Source: Carallia brachiata (lineage: Eukaryota > Streptophyta > Magnoliopsida > Malpighiales > Rhizophoraceae). Taken from it: DNA of 64,000 nucleotides. The translations under genes were made by a program, and so were the position numbers. Location: NCBI GenBank assembly GCA_021464245.1, contig JADCRB010000037.1:7296861-7360860 (forward strand). Direction: 5' to 3'. This document shows, one piece after another, positions 46,367 to 58,800 of this stretch. The notes below the pieces were generated by a model. The model was not told the origin of the DNA. It saw only the letters and a list, made by a program, of their open reading frames with translations, and did no database searches. Every line of letters starts with the position of its first letter. The stretch's first letter is position 1.

Positions 46367-47610
46367 ATGAGTATATTGCACAGCTACATTAGATCTGAAG
46401 ATCGTAGTTATAAGCTGGTTATTAATGGAGAGAGTATTATGAATGTTGTTGTGAAGTCTGCCCTTTTGAGATTGAATCTTAAGGTAGAACCCCACCCGCA
46501 ACCATTTCGAGTAGCTTGGGTGAATAAAAACACTTTACCAGTTACCAGTGGCAGATTCAGAAAAAAATTTTAGGAGAGGCAAACCTTATATGTAAAGAAT
46601 GCCAAAACAAAAACTAATTATATATATATATAAATATTAATGAAAACAAAAATTCTATTAATTATTTTGAATAATAAACATTAGAATTATATTATGTTAA
46701 AATAAAATATTTTTAATTTTTTTTGTTTTTTAGACAATCAAATACAGTTTTTTAATAACGTAATCATTTAATTGTTTAATAATTTATCTTTCGTGTGATT
46801 GTATAATAGATTCTAATAATTTGTTTCTAATAATGTTTTTTTATTTAATATTTTTTTAATAAATAAGATGTTTTTGAAAAAGAGTGGTAATATGAATATA
46901 AGCAAAAATTATTAAAAAAAAAACGTTAAAAGTAAATAAAAATAATTTTAGTATATTCATCGCAAATGGTTACCAAGAAAATTTTAAAAAAAAATAAAAG
47001 AAAAGAAAAGAAAAGAAAAAAAATGTAAATTAAAAAAAAATCGATTTTTAGTGGGAAAAAAACACAGAACGTGAATGGAATAGAAAAAAAAAAAACAAAA
47101 CACCGAAAATGGGTAAAGAAGCCTCGAACTTTGGACTAGAGGGTGGGCAAGGTACACATTTAGAGGGGGCAAAGCAGGCTTTCCACAAGGCTAATCTTCT
47201 GTGCCCTGCAATGCTTCCCCTCAAATGATATATAACATAAAAGTTGAGGGTGCGCAATTGCCCACCCTCATTTACAGGTGGATTCGCCAATGCTAGTTAC
47301 TGAGCGATACTTAGTTCCCATTCAACTAGGTGACTATAAGGATAAGATTTACTGTAATGTTTTGCTTATGAATGTAGGTCATATTCTTTTGGGTTGCCTT
47401 TAGCTCTACAACCTTCATGTGATCAATTATGGTCGGGAGAATACCTATGTCTTTAAGCATGAAGGCAAGAACACCATTTTGAACCCAACTAAGCCCTCTG
47501 TTAAGGAAGTAAAGCCGAAATCCAAATCTCTTCCCCCTTGTTTTACCAAAAAAGGCCTTCACATTCTGGACCACAAGGCCTTTGAAAAGAAGTTAGGAGA
47601 TAATGACTAA
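46367..47610 (+). pseudogene. Chromovirus protease region, split by a hAT element
   Basis: The left half reads SILHSYIRSEDRSYKLVING and LRLNLKVEPHPQPFRVAWV (the family's HPxPYxVxW motif). After the insertion (46546-47292) it resumes RYLVPIQLGDYKDKIYCNVL, then HILLGCL and VINYGRENTYVFKHEGK, matching HLLLGRPW and GRxNTYxF. The catalytic Asp-Ser-Gly is not recognisable (NGES in its place). Confidence 0.75.
46546..47292. mobile_element. hAT-like non-autonomous element
   Basis: Ends CAGTGGCAGATTCAG and inverse CATTGGCGAATCCAC, with 8-bp flanks CCAGTTAC (46538-46545) and CTAGTTAC (47293-47300), one mismatch. A/T-rich centre and a GC-richer right third. No transposase. Confidence 0.8.
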
Positions 47611-47823
47611 TTGGTAGTTGTTTCCAAAGAGGTCAGTCCACAGTCGAGCACACTTCGAGTTAACCTTCCTCATGCTTTTGGTACTTGCTTTTGGTAAATT
47701 GCTAGAGGAATTTGTGGATATTATGCCTGATGACCTTCCAGTAAGCTCCCACCCACGTGGAACATACAACATGTCGTTAACTTAGTTTTTGGTTCACAGT
47801 TACATAATCTTTCACACTATAGG

Positions 47824-50312
47824 ATGAACCCTAAAGAATGTGAAGAATTAAATAGGCAAGTGAAAGCACTATTATCTAATGGCTTTGTACGATATAGCCT
47901 AAGCCCTTGTATTATCCTTGCTTTCTTGACCCCTAAGAAAGATGGGTCATGGAGGATGTGTATTGATATTCGTGCTATCAACATGATCACTGTCAAGTAC
48001 CGATTTCTCATTCCTAAATTAGAGGACATGTTGGATATGTTAGCAGGTTATAGTTGGTATTCTAAGATAGACTTCGTAATGGGTATCATCAGATACGCAT
48101 TTGACCTGGAGATGAATGGAAGACTACGTTTAAAAACGTAAGATGGGTTGTATGAGTGGCTAGTCATGCCCTTTGAGTTGTCAAATGCTCCTAGTACATT
48201 TATGAGGGTTATGACTCATGTTTTGAAGGCATTTATAAACGGTTTCTAGTGGTCTACTTTGATGACAGCTTGATCTAGAGTAACTAAGAAAAAGAACATT
48301 TGGCACACTTGTGGTTAGTTTTCCTTATTCTTAGGGAAGCAAAATTGTATGTTAATCTTAAAAAATGTACATTTCTATAGCTTGAAGTATTGTTCTTATG
48401 ATTTATTGTTTCTTCCCATGACATAGCTGCAAATCCTAAAAATGTTGGGGCTATTCGAGAGTGGCCTGAGCTCAAGACTCTTACCAAACCCCATTGCTTT
48501 TATGGTTTAGCCTCCTTCTATTGGAGGTTTATTAGGGGGATTCAGTACCATTATAGCCCCTATCATTGATTGCTTGAAAAAAGGAAATTTACAGTGGTCT
48601 AGTAAAGCTTTCACAACGTTTACTGAAATCAAGAAGCAAATCAGTGAAGCTCCTGTTATGAGCTATCCCGACTTCAACAAGGTGTTTGAAGTTGCTTGTG
48701 ATGCATTGGAGTTAGCATTGAAAGAGTCCTAAGTCAGCTAGGACACCCCATTGCCTTTTTCAGCAAAAAACTCAATGAAGCAAGGTAGAAGTATTCTATT
48801 TATGATGAGGAGTTTCATGTTGTTGTTCAGTCTCTTCATCATTAAAGGTACTATCTGTTGGCCAAAGAATGTGTTTTGTTTTCTAATCATTAGCATTATG
48901 TTATTTGAATTCTCAGAAGAAATTGAATGCTAAGTATGCTAAATGGGTTGATTTTCTTAATGAGTATTCTTTTGCACTTGAACATCATAGTAGGAGTCAA
49001 GTTACTAATACTCGGAGTCAAGTTGTGTGTGTCCTTCAAGAGCTACATGCTTATGTTATTGGTTTTGATAGATTTCATGATGAGTATCTTGCTTGTCCTG
49101 ATTTTGATCTTATATCTCAGTCTATTGATAATGGACATCATAGGGACTTTGTTGATTTTGTTGTGCATAATGGGCATTTGTTTAGAGACAACAAGTTGTG
49201 CATTCCACGTAATTTACTTCATGACTTTTTGGTTTGGAAGATGTATGCTGGTAGGTCAGTTGGTTACTTAGGAAGGGATAAGACAATTACACTTGTGGAT
49301 GATAGGTTCTACTGGCCTTCCTTGAAGAAATATGTCTCTAGGATTATTTCACAGTGTCACACTTGTTAAGTTGCCAAAGTAAAAAAGCATAACACTGGTT
49401 TGTAAACTCCACTTCTTGTTCCATATGCATCTTGGCGTGATGTTAGCATCGATTTTGTGCTTACTTTGCTCAGGACAGCTTGTGGTAATGATTGCATTTT
49501 TCTTGTTGCGGATAGATTTTTTAAAATGGCTTATTTTATTCTATGTAATTAGTCTATTGATGCATCTCACATTGCAAAGCTATTTTTCAAGGAAGTGATT
49601 AGATTGCATGATTTGCTTACTTTTATTGTGTCTGATAGAGATGTTAAGTTTGTGAGTTACTTTTGGAAGAAACTTTGGAAATTGTTTGGGACTTACTTGA
49701 AATTTTCATCTACATTTCATCCTCAAACAAATGGTCAAACTAAGGTAGTTAACCAAAGTTTAGGAGATTTACTTAAATGTCTGGTGGGTAAAAAACAAGG
49801 AAAATGGAACTTGATTTTACCAACAGTTGAATTTACTTACAATAATTCTATTAATCGGTTCACCGGTAAAAGTCCTTTTGAGATTGTTCATGGTTATATC
49901 ATTCGCACACTTGTTGACCTTGTTCCCTTTTTCCCTGGTCTTCAGTTTTCTAAGCCTGTTGAAAACTTTGCTGTACACATTCATAATCTGCATGCTGAGA
50001 TTAGGCGCAAGATTGCTCTAAGTAATACTGATTATAAGCTTGCTGCTAATGTGCATTGTTGAGATAGACATTTTAATGTGGGTGATTTTGTCATAGTCTG
50101 CATTTGACTTGAGTGTTTCCCTAAAAACAAGCCCAATAAATTACAAGCCCAAGTCATTGGCCCATACTTCATTATTGAAAAAAATTGGACCTAATGTATA
50201 TTTACTTGATTTACCAGAAAACTTGAATATTAGTACTATTTTCAATGTCAAGGATTTGTCACCTCATCAGGGCACTTTCGAGCCTCCTTCTTTGTCGTAT
50301 AGTCTCTTGTAG
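47824..50312 (+). pseudogene. Chromovirus pol: RT, RNase H and integrase
   Basis: RT: MNPKECEELNRQVKALL, CIDIRAINMITVKYRF, YSWYSKIDFVMG, then [20 protein letters not shown] and VYFDDSLI (catalytic YFDD kept). RNase H: VFEVACDALELAL, KYSIYDEEFHVVVQSL. Integrase: H2C2 zinc part (HNGHLFRDNKLCIP, FYWPSLKKYV, CHTC, 48905-49369), core (SIDFVLTL, VSDRDVKF, HPQTNGQTKVVNQSLGD; the Glu position reads V-V rather than E-V-V-N), and C-terminal IGPNVYLLDLPENLNIST ending near 50312. Many stops and shifts. Confidence 0.85.
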
Positions 50313-50559
50313 GTACTACTGTGCCTAAGGCGCCCTCTTTTGCTCCACGTGCTGAGGATGTTGAGGCTATCCTAGATGATGAATATGTTGCTTCTTCTTA
50401 TGGAGGATTTTGACGTTTCCTTTTTTAGTGAAAAGGTCGTCTTGGTTCTAATGCTACTTCGATTACTGAGGATGATCTTCATTTGATAGATCTTGTTTGT
50501 TTTGATGCTTATTTGGCAGTATCCTGGATAGAGTTGAGTTCGTTTCAATTGGAGGAGAA

Positions 50560-50903
50560 TGATGCAATTACTAATAAGGATTTCTTCTTTTGGAAGAAAT
50601 TCCAGAAGTTTCGGTCCACTTAGGAGTTGTTGTTATTAGATTTTTATCTTAATTAGGACATGTTTACACGTGTTTATCTTTTAGTTATTTTAGTATTTAT
50701 CTTTTACGGTTATCCCGTCTTTATTAAGATTTGTTCTATCATGATCTATTAGTTTACTCTATAAATAGAGCTTCAGACTCTCATCGTTAGGCAGACTTGT
50801 GCTGACATTGAATATTGAATTCCAAGTATTTTTTGAGTAGATTTTCGTATTTTTCGGGTGGATTGCTGACTTAAGGTTTTCTTTTGTCGTTCGTCCTACA
50901 TTA
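50560..50903 (+). repeat. Chromovirus 3' LTR
   Basis: 344 bp, TGATGCAATTAC to CATTA. TATAAATA at 50760-50767. Preceded by the purine tract AATTGGAGGAGAA. Confidence 0.85.
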
Positions 50904-50943
50904 TTAATTTTTCCATAAACTGGAATTTCTATTTGGTTCTCCT

Positions 50944-51340
50944 ATGGATAATGCTACTTTATATGGTTTTCACTTTTGGTGTTTAAGAGTTTCATTACAG
51001 CTTTTGCTACCACCTGAGTTGCTTGCTTGGAATTTATCTGTAGTTGGCAACGGTTTCAAGCATGTTGACTCTCATGAGTGGGTGAAGGTAGAAGACAATT
51101 CTGCTACCAATGAGATAACTAATCATGCTCAGCATCACCTTGTTGATGTTGTGTACATTGTGTTATAAGAAGTGGGTGCTATCGTTAAATAGGGTGTTTA
51201 TTTTGGCATTGTTGAAAATGTCAAAGCTACCAGTGATGTTAATTCTCCTGTTTTAGGGACAGTGATTGAAGTTAATGAAGGCTAAAACATTCACTTGGCT
51301 TGGTTAGTCCTCTTCCTAATGGCCATAATATTCTTTCAAA
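50944..51340 (+). pseudogene. Glycine decarboxylase H-protein pseudogene
   Basis: H-protein carries the lipoyl arm of the mitochondrial glycine cleavage complex. The plus strand reads GFKHVDSHEWVKVEDNSAT, EITNHAQHHLVDVVYIVL, stop, EVGAIVK, stop, GVYFGIVENVKATSDVNSP, VLGTVIEVNEG. This follows the family's SHEWV, [21 protein letters not shown], QGxSFGAVESVKATSDINSP and GKVVEVNE blocks, including the lipoyl-lysine in VKATSD. A frameshifted SLGLVSPLPNGHNI matches the SPGLVNSSPYExGW block. Sequence before SHEW may be a decayed transit peptide. Two in-frame stops and a shift make it non-functional. No intron is evident within the matched part, but I cannot say whether it is processed. Confidence 0.82.
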
Positions 51341-51875
51341 ATTTCATTCTTGTCAAGTTTGATTTTAATTTCTATATCCATGCCATTATCAATTTGCTTA
51401 TTATGTGTCAAAAACCTTCTTGTCTTTGTAAATTCATGGACTTAAAAGCAAAATGAAAAAGAAATAAATGATTAAGTTGCTTGATTTCAATACAACTTTT
51501 TTGGTGTAGAGAAACTGAATGAAACTAAGTTCTAGTAGAAAATTGAATTGGAATAAGATAATTAGGGTTAAAGTTTAGTGAAAACCACCAAACTCTTAGA
51601 AACGTCAGCAATACATTTATTTATATTAGGGTTATAACTAGAGAGAATCTTAACACTTAACGAAATAAAACTCTAACTAATCCTAGTCATTCATATGATT
51701 AAATATTCAAATGACATATTAAGTTAAACTAGTAAGGAATAAAAATAAAATAGCAAACTAAAAGGAACAACAAAATAAAGACAATCCTGCGTCATTTTTC
51801 TTATACGACATGAATGTAACTTAGGATCTGATTGTACGGATTAGTTATGGATAAGAAAGAGTGAATAAAAATTAT
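51341..51875. other. Intergenic DNA right of H-protein pseudogene
   Basis: No gene recognised; may include the pseudogene 3' UTR. Confidence 0.35.
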
Positions 51876-51878
51876 TAA

Positions 51879-52621
51879 AAGCTTATTTGGATTTCTTATT
51901 CGATATTACTATTGCTAATTATTGTTATTGATTGCTATTGATGATTGCTGTTTGTTGATTATTATTTCCTGTTACTTATTATTAAAAAGACTGATAAAGT
52001 ATTTAGTTAATTTTCTATTTGTTGTTGCTGTTGAATAACTAAATGACTAATCTATATATTTAATTTATATTGATGTATCATATTAAAAAAGTTATTTTTA
52101 TATTTGTATACTTTTTATTTTTAGAATAAATATTCTATCATAAATATTAAGAATTTTCCCATTTAATTTTTAACTTTTTCAAAAAAATTATTAGTATTCA
52201 CGAGAAAGTAAAAAAATTAATGTTTCAGATAGTTTTTAAAGTGTCAATATTAATGAAAATTTGAAGTAAAAAAAATGTTATTTAAGAATTGTTGAAAAAT
52301 AAAAATATTGTGTTTATATAAATGTTCATGAAATAGAGTAATAACTAACAAATCTAATTTATGCGGTAAGTAAAAAAGTAATATAATTTTATAAATATTC
52401 TTTGAGGTAATTTAGTCTATATAAATTATTATTATTAAAAAATAAAAAGTAACTCAAAAAGTAACATTAACCTACTTTTCAATCAATTGTTTTTTGGTAG
52501 TCATATAAAAAAATAAGTATAATCAAACAGCAACATGACAAAATTTATTAAATGCCTATCCGCCTACTTTTTGAAAATAAAATGCAAATATTCCTTCTAA
52601 AAAACTAACCCAAACACCCCC
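51879..52621. mobile_element. 743-bp PIF/Harbinger-like non-autonomous element, copy 2
   Basis: Starts AAGCTTATTTGGAT, ends ACTAACCCAAACACCCCC, flanked by TAA on both sides (51876-51878, 52622-52624). Interior words match copy 1 at 25538-26280 (TAAATGACTAAT, ATTTAATTTATATT), and both copies span 743 bp by my count. Confidence 0.75.
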
Positions 52622-52897
52622 TAAGATATTCTATTTTTAGTACGGTTTTTACTTCTTTAAAACCAAATGCAAAGATTATTAGTTCTATTTTATGAAGGTC
52701 CTAACAGTTTTTAACCCATCAAAGGCTTGACAAAGTATGTTAAGTTATTTTCAACCTTAAATGTTTTGTGAATTTTTATTGGAGCGATAAAGCAGGCCAA
52801 TTTAAATTCAAATTCTTTTTATGGGTTTTATCAAGTTGAGATACTTGTCATCTTTGTTGCAAGGCATGGGTCTTGCAGGATTCTTTAGTTACAATGA

Positions 52898-52902
52898 TGA
52901 AG

Positions 52903-52932
<30 letters not shown>
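52898..52932 (+). repeat. (CT)n microsatellite
   Basis: Uninterrupted TC/CT dinucleotide run of about 34 bases. The surrounding stretch 52625-53735 has no recognisable gene. Confidence 0.9.
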
Positions 52933-52934
<2 letters not shown>

Positions 52935-53735
52935 CACAGCTATATAAAATTGATTTTTTGTTCTACATGAGGAGTGATTGGCTTAAAGAAATTCTTGTTT
53001 TCTGCATAAAAATAAAAAAGTTGTATATTGCTTTTTTTTGGGGGGGTCTCATGAAGGAAAAAATTATGGTTTAGAATTCACACGATTGAGCTATATAAAT
53101 TTAATTTTTTGTTGTTTTTCTCTTTATCCTACTAATTTCTAGTTTTTGTTTCCCTTATCCTTATTGTTATATCGCTGGCACTTCTACCCCTCTCTCTGTT
53201 TCTTTTTTTTTTGAAGATTATTGTATCGTTTATGAATGGATTGAATACAGTTCAAATGCGGATTAAATTAATTAACGTTGTAGGTAGTTTGCATTGTCCC
53301 CATCCAGCCACTTTCAAAGAATCTGTACAAGACCAACCAATAACTCGTTGAACTGCTTTGGTTGGAACTAGTACGTATTATCTACTGGTGGGCAATTATT
53401 GAGGTCTTCTACACCTTCTTGTTACTTTTCATATGCTAAATACAAGTTTTATATTTGCCAAAAAAATAAATACTTTTCCTCAACTTTGGCATTGTTGTTT
53501 GACATTGTTGTTTTGTACGCATTGCATATGAGATTAAATTAAACTGTAATTGAATTTTAATTAACCTTACAAGCAAATAGCTTGTGGTTGACACAAGCTG
53601 CTGTTAACTAGAAAATGAAATATAAAAATTTGACTGATTTTATTTATGCACAAGTACCTAGAACTTGGTCAATTTTTTTTTATTCTTAGTTCACATGATG
53701 TTGAGACACAATTAGGACTGGAGGATGGATCTTCT

Positions 53736-54444
53736 AGGTGGATTTGTTTCATGGGATAAGATAAGATAATATAGATTAGAAATTAACTATTCCACCTTAA
53801 CTTAGTTTTAGTTGTTTAATAACATGTGTTAGTGTGGGCTAACTATCCCATAAATCTAGGATAGTACTATCCTTTTTATCCCCATGGACTAATCTATCCC
53901 ATCATATAGGCTAGTGTTGATAAATTATATATTTACTAAAATATTTTTTAAAAATTAATATAATATTGAAAAACCCATTTCTCTCTTTTTCATCCTCTCT
54001 CTCTCTCTCTCTCTCTCCAACTTTCTCTCTTTAGTCCCTCCTACTCTCTCTTTCACTCCTTAGCTCTCTTCTTTTCTCTGTCCTTCCTCCTCTCTCTCTC
54101 TCACTCCTCCTCTCTCTCTTTCCTTTCTCTCTCTTCCCTTCTCGCTCTCTCCTCTTTCCTCTGTCCTCCCTCCTAATAACTATTGTTTAATTTTAACTAT
54201 TTTTAATAAAAATTGTTAAAATTAATAGTAAATATCAGTCAATTATTTTTAAATATAAAAAAGTTATTTTCATATACTATATTATTCTATCTCGTATTAT
54301 CCAAAACATTGGATATGATAACTATTTTGTATTATTTAATGTTATCCAAATGTAGTATAGGATGGTAGTTTAACCTATCATAGACTATGTTGGCTTATAC
54401 TATCTTATATCATACTATTCAATCTGCATACCAGACACACCCTC
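53736..54444. mobile_element. Probable MITE with internal CT-rich block
   Basis: The left end (GGTGGATTTGTTTCATGG, GGATAAGATAAGATAATATA) and the inverse right end (GGGTGTGTCTGGTATGC, GATATAAGATAGTATAAG) look like decayed inverted repeats, and related TATCCCAT/ATAGGATAG words recur inside in both orientations. A CT/TC-rich tract fills 53985-54175. Target duplication not resolved. Confidence 0.45.
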
Positions 54445-55092
54445 AATCTTTATAATGTAAGGTCTTTAGCATTTTGAAGCAGCAGTCTTGGTAAGGAACT
54501 AACATTTAGTGAAGAAAAAACAAACAAATGGGAAACAAAAAAAATTTAATTATGCTTATCCTCCCATACACTCGATCCTAATTAGTGTAAGTAGGATCAA
54601 AATTAATGATTGTTTTCCTTTAAACGTGGGTAATAATGGCTTTTCATTAGAGAATTTGGCTCCGATGAAAAATCATTTAGAGATCCCAATAAATGATTCT
54701 TTCAACATTCCAGTCCATAACTTTGTCTTCCCCATGTGTATTAATCAACCAATATAGACATATATTTCCTACTTTTATTTGCTAGAAGTTTTCACAATTT
54801 TACAATTTGTTTTGTTCTTCTTTTTTGATTAGCTTATTAATTGGTATCAGGTTGGACGCAACCTATGTCGAACTCACTAACAAAGGGAGAGTAAGAGTTT
54901 CGGGACGCATCAAGTGCGTAACTGGCGAAAGCTACTATGGATTTCAGTGACTCTCTGCATCTTGTATATTTGTTGTCTTGTTATCTTAAGATTGCCTCAA
55001 CTGCAAAATCAAGTATGAGAATTATAACTTTCTGCCACCGTAATTTGTCGGAGTATCTCTTTCAAGTTGTGGCGATGGTACAACAATGCGAC
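54445..55092. other. Intergenic DNA left of the Tat-type element
   Basis: A reading frame at 54509-54757 has no recognisable domain. No gene assigned. Confidence 0.35.
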
Positions 55093-55876
55093 TGTAAATG
55101 TAAAAAAAAAAAAAAAAAATTGGTCAGCAATTGCCGACCTAACTAAGGTTAGTAATTGTTGACCGCAATCAGCGGGCCACCAACCCAAAGGGTTGGTGGC
55201 ACAGTCCTCCCTGAAGGGCCTATAAATAGGTCATCCCCCCCCCCCCCAGTTCAATCGATCATTTTAGAAAATTTATAAATAGAAAAATAGAGAAAACTTG
55301 AGAGAAAAAGAAAATTTTGAAAATCTTTCAAGAAAATTTCTCCTTTTTTTACGTGTTTTTACTTTACGGTATACTCTCCTAACTCCTTTTTGAGAGATAT
55401 CTCAGGTGTAAGCCCAAAAAAAAATTTTCTGTATCCATTTTCAAGTGTATTTTGGGTTTATACTCTCCGATCGTACCAAATATGGATCTGTGAAAGTATA
55501 GATCTAAAATATCAAAATATTACAAATCCGGCTGAGATCAAGCCTTATACGGCCCTCAACAAAGTTCAGGCAGCCCATCTGAGAACAAGTCCCTTCAACC
55601 CTTGGTGAAATCAAACCAGATCGAGTCATATTAGATCTCTGCGGCTCTTAAATGTAGTCTAAACGTCTACATCAGATCTAATTTCAGTACTACATATAGT
55701 TCAAGATAATGCTGTGGAATTTGTTTCCGTCAAAATCAAGCTCGTGCAGCCCTTGACAGAGTCACGCAGGAACATTAATCAGAGGATCCATGAAGATTGA
55801 CCCTACGTAAATTTTCTTTTATTTTAAAATTTTTATTTGCAATTTGTAATTTGTATTTTCGAATCTAACTGTTACA
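55093..55876 (+). repeat. Tat element 5' LTR
   Basis: 784 bp. It opens with poly-A, has a TATA box (TATAAATA, 55221-55228) and a C14 tract about ten bases after it. It ends CTGTTACA, where TACAAG is shared with the RT codons Tyr-Lys at the deletion junction. Confidence 0.88.
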
Positions 55877-58800
55877 AGGACGTGTGCGCATTGAATTACA
55901 AAGAGATGCCCAGACTTGATCCAAAGACCACGGTGCACCGCCTAACAGTGAAGAAAGGTGTTTGTCCTGTCAAGCAACCACAACGACGGTTCCCCCCGGA
56001 ACTCATTCCACAAATCGAGGAGGAGGTCAACAAGCTGATCAATGCTGGCTTCATCCGAGAGGTCACTTACCCAATGTGGATTGCCAACATAGTCCAGTAA
56101 GAAAAAAGAATGGACAGCTAAGGGTATGTGTTGACTTTCGAGATCTTAATAAGGTCTGTCTGAAAGATGACTTTCCATTGCCCATAACAGAGATCACGGT
56201 TGATGCAACAACGGGCCACAAAGCATTGTCCTTCATGGATGGTTCTTCAGGATATAACCAGATCAGAATGGCACCAGAGGATGAGGAGTTGACAGCATTC
56301 TGCACCCCAAAAGGTATATACTGTTACAAAGTTATGCCGTTTGGATTAAAAAATGCTAGCGCCACTTATCAGCGTGTCATGCCAAAAAATTTTGATGACA
56401 TGCTGCATAAGATTGTAGAATGCTATATCGATAACTTAGTGGTAAAGACTAAGGAGCACAAAGACCACCTCGAGGATCTCAAGACAGCGTTTAAAAGACT
56501 TCACAGGCATTAGCTCAAAATGAACACCTTCTCAAGTGTGCATTCGGTGTCACATCATGAAAGTTTCTTGGGTTTGTGGTGCACCATCGTGGAATCAAAA
56601 TTCATCAATCAAAGGTTGAGGCAATTCAAAAGATGCCTGAACCTAAAAACCAGTACAGCTGCGAAGTTTATAAGGAAAGCTGGCTTACATTCGCCGTTTT
56701 ATCTCCAACTTAGTTAGGAAATATCAACCTTTCCATCAGTTGATGAAGAAGGATGTTGACTTCGAGTAGGACGAAACTTGCAGCAAAGCTTTCAAGAGCA
56801 TAAAGAAGTACATTTCCAATCCACCAGTCCTAAGTGCTCCAATTTAAGGAAAATCGTTGATTCTCTATATTGCAGCGCAGAAAAGGTCTTTAGGAACCCT
56901 GCTTACGCAGGAAAATTGAGCAGGGAAAGGAAGTTGCTCTATATTATTTGAGCAGAACACTAAACGGTTCAGAGCTGAACTACTCGCCTATCGAGAAGAC
57001 ATGTCTAGCACTATTCTTTACTATTGATAAGCTAAAGTACTACATGCAGGCTCACACGGTACGTCTCATTGCTAGAGCTGATCCTATCAAATATATCTTA
57101 TCTAAACCAGTCTTGTCAGGACAACTTGCCAAGTAGGCAGTAATTCTACAGAGCTACGACATTGTCTGCGTGCCCCAGAAAGCAGTCAAAGGACAAACTC
57201 TAGTGGACTTCCTTGCAGATCACCCTGTCCCATCCGATTGGAAATTCACAGATGATATTCCGGATGAAGAGGTCTTTTACACCGAGACACTGCCACTATG
57301 GACCATGTTCTTTGATGGTGCAGCAAGGCGTGATGGTGCTGGTACCGGCATAGTGTTTGTCCTTCATCAATGACAAAACACTACCATATGTTATCATTCT
57401 CGGTGAGTTATGTTCAACTAATGTTGATAAATACCATGTTTTAATCATTGGTCTTCAAATGACTGTCAATATGAAAATTCCAACTATAAAAGCCCATGAA
57501 GATTCACAGCTCGTTATCAACCAACTTACAGGGTTGTATGATGTGAAGAAAGAAAACCTTGCGCCTTACTATCAGCGTGCTCGACAGCTAATGGATGAAT
57601 TTGAAAGCATCACCTTGGAGCATGTGCCTCGACGAGAAAACACTCAAGCAGACGCGTTAGCTAACATGGCCACTTCTCTTGCAATGTCAGAAATCCAGTC
57701 TACAGTTGTTGTCGTACGCCAGAAGTGGATCATGCTGCAGACGGATGATGAAGAAACTACAACAGATAACACTGTATCTGTACATCTCGCGTAGGGTGAG
57801 GATTGGCGCCAACCAATCATTGACTACCCACAACACGGGAAACTACGCGAAAATCGCCGTCATAAGATAGAAATTCAACGACAAACTCCGCGCTTCATAT
57901 ATCTCAAAAATGCTCTATATCGAAGGTCTTTTGATGCAGTTTTATTTCGTTGCCTTGGCAATGAAGAGGCAAAACAAGCTCTTACTGAAGAACATTTCGA
58001 CGTTTGTGGTGGACATCAATTAAGGCCGAAATTGCACTTTCAGCTCAGAAGAATGGGATACTACTGGCCAACAATGGTACATGATTCCATTGAGTTTGCT
58101 AAAACCTGTCAAGCTTGTCAATTTCATGCCAATTACATACATCAACCACCGGAGCCACTGCATCCAACTGTCTCGCCCTGACCCTTTGAAGTTTAGGATC
58201 TCGACTTAGTGGGGCCCTTGCCAAAGTCGTTCATAGGCCACCTGTACATCCTCACAACAACAGATTATTTTTCAAAAAGAGCTAAAGCTATTCTACTTAG
58301 AGAGGTAAAGAAGGAACATGTTATCAACTTCATCCGGACTCATATACATAGATGAGATTTTCACCTCATACGGCTCCTCGTTCAATTCTTTCAAAGTCAT
58401 TGGATCCTTTTCCTCGTTCGAGAAGCTCCTCCCTTCCTCCACTCCGTCCCGAAGAGTAACTAGGACAAATTCAGTCACGTTTTCATGTTCCAATTGAACA
58501 CTTTGGAATTCCTCGGTTCATCATCACTAATAACGGCAAGCAGTTCTACAACAACTTGATGGACAAGCTCTACGAGAAGTTCAAATTCAAACAGTACAAA
58601 TCATCCATATACAATGCCCAGGCTAACGGTTTGGCTAAAGCATTCAACAAGATCCTGTGCAACCTATTGCGAAAGGTAGTCTCTAAATCCAAAAGAGATT
58701 TGCATGATAGAATTATGGAGGCATTATGGGCATATCGCACAACTTACTGGATCCCAACACAAGCGATGTCGTACTCACTTGTCTACGGTGTCGAAGCAAT

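Larger units (their letters stand above)
43536..50903 (+). mobile_element. Ty3/gypsy chromovirus-type element (CRM/Reina-like), decayed
   Basis: LTR pair (43536-43915; 50560-50903) with TGATG...CATCA/CATTA ends, a primer-binding site TGGTATCAAATC directly after the 5' LTR, a purine tract GGAGGAGAA before the 3' LTR, and gag-PR-RT-RNaseH-IN order. Flanks CTAAT and TTAAT agree at four of five positions. RT and IN wording fits plant chromoviruses, but I see no chromodomain. A hAT-like element is inserted between protease halves. Confidence 0.88.
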
